Assembly: GCA_010909165.1 (NCBI GenBank)
Contig: VJWM01000197.1
Location: 341,477 to 405,476, forward strand
DNA: 64,000 nucleotides
Source of the DNA: Anthoceros angustus
Taxonomy: Eukaryota > Streptophyta > Anthocerotopsida > Anthocerotales > Anthocerotaceae
Reading direction: 5' to 3'
Part shown: piece after piece, positions 57,492 to 64,000 of the stretch
How the letters are laid out: the number at the start of each line of letters is the position of its first letter
Numbering within the stretch: position 1 is the first letter of the stretch
The notes under the pieces: generated by a model
What the model was told of the DNA's origin: nothing
The model's database searches: none
Seen by the model: the letters and a program-made list of their open reading frames with translations, nothing else
Translations under genes and position numbers: made by a program

Positions 57492-59386
57492 TCATTCTTT
57501 ACCTCGAGCACCTCTCTTAACTTGGCACAAAAAAGCAAGCCTGGCTGCTGCATCTTGGACAAAGCTCCCAAGTGTTGCAACCGTGGCAGTGGTGCTGCCG
57601 ATCTTCTCTATCCCACGTGAAACCATGCACATGTGATTAGCTTCAACTTTCACCATCACCCCATGAACACCGCTGCATCCAGCAACGGCCTCGGCAATCT
57701 GTCTCGTGAGACGCTCTTGGACCTGCAACCTTTGGCTGTAAACTGTGACCATCTTCTGCAGAGCAGATCTATTGATGTGACGCGCTCCCTGAACAACAAA
57801 GTAGCCAATATGCACGATTCCAGCAAACGGAAGCAGGTGATGCTCGCACTGTGACAAAAAGCACAAATCCTGCTGCAGTGAGAAGGATCCTGTTGCACCA
57901 TCGACCACCATCAAACCAGCCACCAACTCTGTGGAGTGACACCCGTTACTGTATCCATTCAGCCCACCATTTATACTCCCGTTGAGACCCAAACTTGCAA
58001 AATTCCCTTGTGTTGACGCAAGCAGATTGCGGACAAACCGTTCTGGCGTGAAACGCAATCCATCCCTCCCCGGATCCTCCCCAACAGCTAACAGCAGTGT
58101 CTCGACAGCAGCAACCATCTCAGAAAAAGAAGGCAAAGGAGGCTTTTGCGCCCAGCCTAATGGAGCAGACAGCCCACACAGTCGTTGTCCACACCCATTG
58201 GTAAGTAGAAAAGGCTCACCATGCAAAACGGACCCAAGACCTGCCTCCGAAAGGCCTCGTGGTACACCATGATCACCCAGACGAGGAGAGAATGGACAGC
58301 ACTTCCGTGCGCAGCTCACCCCGAGGTCCACGTCCAACATGGCGACGAACTCATCCCAAAGATGGCCACCACCCTGAAGTTGACCTCTTGCAGCATGCAC
58401 CGTAGAGGGCACCCAAACCATTCTATCAGCATTCAGAGAGTCCATCACGCCGTTGTTAGCAGCCATCGGCCACTGCAGATGCCAACACTCCACAACAATA
58501 GCAACCCCAAAAGGCTTCAGGACATCGGCCAACGCCTGCACAACCTCATCGGCGAATCTCTCTGGGCTCTGCAGGCGCTTGGCGTACATCTCAGCCACAC
58601 GGGGCAGCTTGCTCAGCCCAACCACACGGTCACCCGAAGGCACATACGCCATGTGGCAACGCACCCTGAAGGGCAGCAGACAGGCTTCACAGGACGCAAA
58701 CAGATCCACGTTCCTGACAACCACCATCCCTCCAGACCCGCCTCCGCAACCGGCCCCCGCCCCAGCGCCTGCCTCAGCAAACAGCGCGTCTCCGATGATA
58801 TGCTGAGCCGACTGCCGATACCCTAGGCACAAACACACAACAAGCAAAACCGGGAATTGATGCCAGTGTCTGCAGCACGCCATCCACCGTACGCAGAAAG
58901 CAACAGGTTGGTGGTTCAGCCAATGTGGATACTCACATACACAAGCAGCAGCAGGTGTGGGAAGAGAACAGAGGTTCAACCAATGTGAGTGAAGTTTCAT
59001 GCACGAACGCACGCGATGTAAGCGATCTCGGCGTCGCTGGTCTCTGATTGAGGATGAACAGCTGAGACCTTTCAGATTGCCAGAGGAGGTGCAGAAAGCC
59101 AGCCTTCAACAGGATCCACCCCGACTAAATCACGGCAAGGGCTGGGCGTGGCGAGTGGTATACCTCTGGTGGCACTCATAAGCGCCCGCGCCACCCGGAG
59201 CGGCGTCTTGACGAGGCCATCCCGCCCCGGATCCTCCCCCAACCCGTGCAGCAGCACCGAGACCGCCGCCATCATCTCCCGCAGCTTCCCTCCGTCCGCC
59301 TCCACGGCGGGCGCGCAGAGCTCCTCCTCCTCCACCAGCGTGTCCGTGAGACAGGCCTCCCAGCCCGAGACATGCTCTGGCGCCAT
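57492..59386 (-). CDS. GCH1: GTP cyclohydrolase I, plant two-domain type
   Basis: Two exons, 59386-59164 and 58822-57492, join in phase 1 (TRG|YRQSAQ) to give 517 residues (Arabidopsis 466). The enzyme converts GTP to dihydroneopterin triphosphate, the first step of pterin and folate synthesis, in the cytosol. As known for plants, two tandem GCHI units are present and each lacks part of the active site. Unit 1 keeps PSGDRVVGLSKLPRVAEMYAKR but has CEACLLPF in place of CEHHLLPF and VVECWHLQWP in place of the Zn/Cys motif. Unit 2 keeps CEHHLLPFAGIVHIGY and VEANHMCMVSRGIEK but has lost the VxGLSKxxR segment. A third short GEDPGRDGLxxTP motif pair marks both unit starts. Extra Gly/Ala- and Asn/Gly-rich loops explain the added length. 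Confidence 0.92.
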
Positions 59387-59402
59387 GATCTCCAGCTGCC
59401 GC

Positions 59403-59427
59403 TGCTGCTGCTGCTGCTGCTGCTGTG
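59403..59427 (-). repeat. CAG repeat just upstream of the GCH1 start codon
   Basis: Seven or eight CAG triplets (minus strand) lie 17 bp or more before the ATG at 59386-59384. They are in frame with it, but an in-frame stop lies further upstream with no intervening Met, so they should be 5' UTR. Confidence 0.75.
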
Positions 59428-61564
59428 GCCGCTGCTGCTCTTCATTCCGGACCAGATCCCTTCACCCCGCGCTTCGGAATTGCTGCAGTGCAAGCGGGAT
59501 CCTGGCCACCGCCATCCCCAATCCGTGCCCGTCCCATCCACGATCTCCCGGCCTGCTGCTCCTCCCGCTCCGGCTGCAGCACGATCTGGATCATCCCTCG
59601 GCCATGGCCGGTCGCATGGAGAGAGGATCAGGCGATGCGTGGACGTGGGAGAGCCGATCGTGAGACTGGCTGTGGACGCCGATTTCAAGGGACCAATGTT
59701 CGCCTCGTTTTAGGGCTTGTAATGCCGCTTTTTATCGTACTTTACATCAAATCATATGAAAACGACGTTGGCAGCGGCTTTATCTCTGCTCCCACTCCCA
59801 CGTCATATCGCCAAATGGCTGCCACCTCCTCCCACTTGCGCAGCAACACTCTCGACTACCCGCATGCCATACCATCAGCTTCAAGTTTAGACCCTTGTCA
59901 ATAGCTAATGTATTAGTTAAGTTAAGTTAGATGGATTACCTTTTATAATGAACTTGATCGTGGATTTAATTCATAATCGCCCCACAGGACTTTACACAAG
60001 GCAGCCCGCGGGGGCTTTTCACAAAAAGGGTATGGGTAGCAGCACCTCATCTCAAGGGTGCTTGACCGTGGAGTTCCGATAGACCGACGTCTATATGTCA
60101 TTTAAGGGAGGACTAGATGGATTATCTTAAACAACTTATTTCGAAAACGATTTATATAAAAATAAAAGTAGAAATGAATGTATTAAGTAATCAGCACCTC
60201 ATCTCAAGGGTGCTTGACCTTGGAGTTCCGATAGACCGACGTCTATATGTCACTTAAGGGAGGACTAGATGGATTATCTTAAACAACTTATTTCGAAAAT
60301 GATTTATATAAAAATAAAAGTAGAAATGAATGTATTAAGTAATCTCCTCCAAATGAGAAAATTCAACCAACAGTGGTACGGACTTATGTTTAAACTAAAT
60401 AATAATAGATTCAAAATTGTCCGTTGATTCGAGGGCTCTCCTGGTCAATCATAATAAATTCAAGTGGGATGATAGCAACAAAGCAAAGGATGGTCTGCTT
60501 GGCAAAGGATGATCTGCCTAGAGTCAGTCTTGGGAGGAGGCAGCCAAGTATGTCGAGGACTCTTCAACGTGTGGCAGAAAGAAACAAGCGCAATGTTGCA
60601 GTACCAAAAGAAGAGCATGAGCCACAGCCTTAGTCGGGGAGCCCTACATGTTTGGTGTCGTGTGAAGTCCTAATAGCACTTTATGTCAAAGGGCTTTTGA
60701 AAATTGACGGCAGCAACGAGAAGCCTTGTTTAGATGCCAATCTAAGGGGTGGGCGGACAAAGAGGGTCGGTGAGGAGGTCGAGAGACCACCCTAGTATCT
60801 AGAAAAGGCAAAAGGAGGGTTTCCAGAGCTTCTCACATGGAACCAAGAGGGCAAGTATCGCTTTACAAACTCAAAAGCAAACGTACTTAGTTCGGGTCAT
60901 GCGCAAAGTGGACGAGCCGAAGTAGTCCCAGCTAGAAGACTCTTCGTCTCCATACATGTGTAAAGTCTTAGCAACTCTTTATTAAAAGGGCGAGTTTCCG
61001 TTACCAGCACCTACCATACGTGCTCCATTGCCTTTGGGAAAGGGAGGAGAGGAAGAGGAGGAAGAAAGGGCAAAAGAAGAGGGTGGGGAGGGCACCCCTT
61101 CTCTCGTGGATCACCATAATTCATCGAAAGCCTAGCCTTCTTCGGGTAGGCCATCCTTTAGGTTCACTATCATTTGCGATCCCACCTTTGTTTAAGAAGG
61201 CCACTTCCGAGGTCCACCATCTTTTGGAATCTTGGTCATGTTTTGGGAGGCAATGTCCAGAGTTCACCATTGACTTTTGGGACATCCAAGTGGATGCATT
61301 TCGAGAGCGCGGAGCATGTGAGCCTTGGACACGTGTGTTAGCGTGCGTTCTTAGGTAATAACATCCGGATAACAACTTGACGAGATACCATCTAGTATCG
61401 AGTAAATCTCCTCCACAGCGGATCCAGGACCTTTGCAACATGATGTGCGGCAGTTCACATGTGAATACAACCTGAAAGATATAATCTACAGTGGATTCAA
61501 GACCCTCCAATATCTTGAGCAGTTTACTACTTATTTGAAACCTACATGTCATGGCGTATGATAC
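59428..61564. other. Flank of GCH1 and AT-rich repeat DNA
   Basis: 59.43-59.7 kb is the GC-rich upstream region of GCH1. From 59.9 kb the DNA is AT-rich with a 151-bp tandem duplication (listed) and no recognised gene. Open frames at 60424-60633 and 61020-61358 have no recognisable domain. Confidence 0.5.
60041..60344. repeat. 151-bp tandem duplication
   Basis: Units 60041-60191 and 60192-60342 both begin CAGCACCTCATCTCAAGGGT and end GAATGTATTAAGTAATC-like. I count only a few base differences (GACCGTGG/GACCTTGG, CATTTAAG/CACTTAAG, AAACGATT/AAATGATT). Confidence 0.95.
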
Positions 61565-62045
61565 TAATCTATGTACTTGAGTTTAGTGTTTGATTAATAT
61601 TAATTACTAATCTATTTACTTATCTTTAAGTAAGTAGTTAGTATTAATAAATCTAAAGCGCTTACGTTAATCAATCATTTATTAGTGTTAATTAAGCATG
61701 GTTAGCAATAGCTAAGTGGATAAGTACAAGTAATATGCTAAAAATAAATCATTTATTAGTTTTAATTAAGCATGGTTAGCAATAGCTAAGTGGATAAGCA
61801 CAAGTAATATGCTAAAAATAAATCATTTATTAGTTTTAATTAAGCATGGTTAGCAATAGCTAAGTGGATAAGCACAAGTAATATGCTTTAGCATATTCCT
61901 TGCATATTATTGTGTACTCTTAGGATATTTCCGGCATATACTGATGCCAATAGGATGTATATATAGACTTTTTCACAGAGGACAAGCTCATATCATAGCT
62001 TGTCTTCTAGATATGCAATGCAAGAGTGTTGTGAGGAGGCCAAAG
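61565..62045 (+). mobile_element. LTR-like element, right copy
   Basis: Begins near CTTGAGTTTAGTGTTTGATT and contains a triplicated 74-bp segment, GATATTTCCGGCATATACTG, a TATATATAGA promoter-like core near 61957 and the end TGCAATGCAAGAGTGTTGTG. The left copy at 19.86-20.20 kb is in inverse orientation and lacks the triplication. It is probably a solo LTR or terminal repeat; no gag/pol is visible around it. Confidence 0.55.
61674..61889. repeat. 74-bp tandem triplication inside the right LTR-like element
   Basis: Units begin ATCATTTATTAG at 61674, 61748 and 61822 and end with ACAAGTAATATGCT. The last two are nearly identical and the first is slightly diverged (TTAGTGTTAATT, GTACAAG), which gives the order of duplication. 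Confidence 0.95.
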
Positions 62046-64000
62046 CTATGACTCCGAGAGCGATGTGTGAAGAATTTGCGTGTTGTTCTCATGGGGAGAG
62101 TATGCGAGCTACTCCCTCCTATCATTATTGGTTTGCACCTATACTTGCATACTAAACTTGTTTTGCTTGGTTGTATATATTGAGGAAGTGCTTATATAAA
62201 TGCAAGTGATTACCTCGTGCGATATCCACCAATTAGTTAGAACAACGTTCTTCTATCCAACTTTGATGACCATTTGGAATCATTTTTTGTGTTCTCAACT
62301 GTGTCTGGTCTAGACGCATTATCAAAAGGTTTTCTACCATGTGTCTTGTTGTACCCGCACAAGGCACAACTACACCAATCATTTGATGGTTCTGTGCTAG
62401 ATCAATTCCTTGCAGGTCAACTTAGTTAAGGAATGTGAGGGTGCATAGACGCCCCAATGTTGTATGAACTTTTAGCATAGAGTTATGGAGAGCACGGATT
62501 CTTTGTTCTGTTTTTACGTAACTTTCTTCATTGTTCTTCCTTCAATAATGAAGCTCGTTCTCCTATAAACACTTTTTTTGTCTCTCTCTCCTTCTTAGGT
62601 GTACTCTTTCGGCTCCTGCCTTCATCTGGCTAAAAGAGTTGGCTGGTTTGAGCTATGATTCGGCTTCTTCCTTGATTTATAGGTTTTGAGTTTAAGCTTA
62701 GAGTATGAGTATATAGATTTAGAGCTTGAAGTAGGGTGTGAGATGAGGGTTTAAGCTTAAAGTGTAAGTATAAATTTAGGGTTTAAGCGTAGGGCATGTA
62801 GTATAAACATGGACCACAGGTATTCGAAGACTTGGCATTTGGGTGTGTAAAGCAGTGCTTGCTCCCTTGGTTCAATGCGGAAAGATCCCGAAACCCTCTT
62901 TTGCTTTTTCTTGACCTCCTCACCGATCCTCCCCATCCTTACTTGCCCACCCCTCAAATTGGCAGCAAAACAAGTCTTTTAGGTACTTCCGTCAGTTTCT
63001 GGCCCTTTGACAGAAAGTTATGGTGCTAGGACTTTAGATGGCTACGGACAAGTAGGGCTCCTCGACTAATATTGATTGTGGCTCGTGCACATTTTCGAAT
63101 TCCAGGATGAGTGTTTCCTTTCTTTGGGATTGCAATGTTACGCTTGTTTTCTTCCGCCTCACGTTGGAGTGCCCTCAAAGCAATCCACTCCCTCCTCCCA
63201 AGGATGAAGGCATGCCATGCTTTTGCTTAGTTGCTATGGTCCCGCTTGGATTCATCATTATTGATCCAAAGAGCCCCATATTTATTATTATCGATCCAGA
63301 GAGCCCCTAATCAACGAATATTGTTTAATTTATTCTTATTGATTACCTAGTTTAAGACATCAGTCCCTCTCACTTTTGGTTGGATATTTACATTTCGAGG
63401 ATCCAACTGTCCAGTATAGCCGTGGGGTATATGAGGGAGGAGAGTATTGTGGAACGCCAAATTTTGGGTCCACGGTTAGAAGAGGGGCGGATGCCTCTAG
63501 TTTGGCGAATGTATGAGCTCACGAGAAAGCGTATTAATGAGCTCAAGGCCAAGGGTGCATTAATGTAAGGAATGCACACAGAAGCGGTGAATAAGGTGAA
63601 TTATCTCTACAAAGAATGGCGGCCCACCGAGAAGAATGCTAACCAGCGATTACCTGCAGTTGCGGGCATAGGCTCAGAGCGTTTTGCGCGCCAAAATGAT
63701 GCAAACCAGATGCTCACAATGGCTCGCGCGGATCACGAGTATGCTCATGTTCTAATATCAACCCCATTAGAAGCTACCTTCATTACCAAGAAAAGGAAGC
63801 CTTGGGCCTCGAGCATCATGATGAACTTCATAATGACATATATTTATGTGGACCCCTCAATCTTTGCCTCACTACTATGGATGGCACCAGGGAGTATACT
63901 TCTACCGCTTTTGCATCCTCATTCACCTAATAAGCCTCATCAATGCCCGCCGCTCTTCCAAATCCGAAGTTGCGGTTAAGCCGGATGGTGGATCGACCGG
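62046..64000. other. AT-rich DNA without a firm gene
   Basis: No recognised gene. 62.69-62.80 kb has degenerate TTTAGGGTTTAAGC-type repeats resembling interstitial plant telomere words. A near-duplicate TTATTGATCCAAAGAGCCCC / TTATCGATCCAGAGAGCCCC lies at 63260-63308. Open stretches at 63380-63568 (WRMYELTRKRINELKAKG) and 63572-63979 have protein-like patches and may be transposon relics. Confidence 0.45.

Noticed and set aside
58221..58826. 201-residue plus-strand frame opposite GCH1
   Set aside because: Shadow of the GCH1 coding strand.
59272..59688. 138-residue minus-strand Ser-rich frame upstream of GCH1
   Set aside because: It is out of frame with GCH1 and its Ser run comes from the CAG repeat; no homology seen.
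62690..62800. Interstitial telomere tract
   Set aside because: Words like TTTAGGGTTTAAGC are too degenerate and spaced irregularly.
1..64000. tRNA, rRNA or bacterial-type promoters and riboswitches
   Set aside because: I saw no cloverleaf with A/B boxes or conserved rRNA words by eye; a dedicated scan with tRNAscan or Rfam models would settle it.

Overview
The window looks like nuclear DNA of a streptophyte plant, most likely a non-seed land plant with swimming sperm (bryophyte grade). Genes have spliceosomal GT-AG introns of about 75-400 bp. Several products belong to plant families: DET1, a two-domain GTP cyclohydrolase I, an SLP2-type phosphatase and a gamma-glutamyl-peptidase-like protein. 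Two adjacent genes, an ENKD1-like enkurin-domain protein and a CCDC57-like coiled-coil protein, belong to families known from centrioles and cilia; these are normally absent from flowering plants. The lineage is an inference from gene content; no species is assigned. Exon coordinates were worked out by hand from reading frame, splice-site and protein-family consistency. The outer ends of each multi-exon feature are the coding ends, and exon lists are in the evidence text.

Layout. 1-8.9 kb is AT-rich and holds a tandem pair of intronless SLP2-like phosphatase genes on the minus strand, followed by several minisatellites. 9-24.5 kb is repeat-derived. It holds minus-strand relics of a non-LTR retroelement with reverse transcriptase and a probable C-terminal PD-(D/E)XK-type endonuclease. 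These relics are interleaved with duplicated pieces of a plus-strand coiled-coil gene, forming a mosaic at 10.2-16.4 kb. A decayed LINE-type endonuclease lies at 20.3-21.1 kb. 24.5-52.6 kb is a compact gene island, in order: a Ser-rich plant protein (+), a gamma-glutamyl-peptidase-like protein (-), a membrane-anchored F-box/LRR protein (-), a CMC1-like twin-CX9C protein (-), a CHERP-like SURP/CID splicing protein (+), a small membrane protein (-), MAD1 (+), DET1 (+), ENKD1-like (-), CCDC57-like (+) and a MAKR/DUF1645-like protein (-). 52.6-57.5 kb is about 4.9 kb of noncoding DNA with simple repeats and a 40-bp perfect palindrome. GTP cyclohydrolase I (-) follows at 57.5-59.4 kb. 59.4-64 kb is again AT-rich repeat DNA. 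It includes an LTR-like element whose inverted copy lies at 19.9-20.2 kb.

Functional themes. Two neighbouring genes (ENKD1-like and CCDC57-like) are transcribed divergently from a 0.58-kb spacer and both point to the flagellar/centriolar apparatus of sperm. MAD1 acts in the spindle checkpoint. DET1 acts in light signalling through a CUL4 complex. The rest are housekeeping genes for splicing, mitochondria, pterin/folate and peptide metabolism.

The most notable items are: the head-to-head centriolar/ciliary gene pair; a DET1 with an in-frame insertion of about 450 residues; a peptidase-like glutamine amidotransferase with its nucleophile Cys read as Ser; the mosaic duplication block with short shared words at its junctions; and the inverted LTR-like pair about 42 kb apart.
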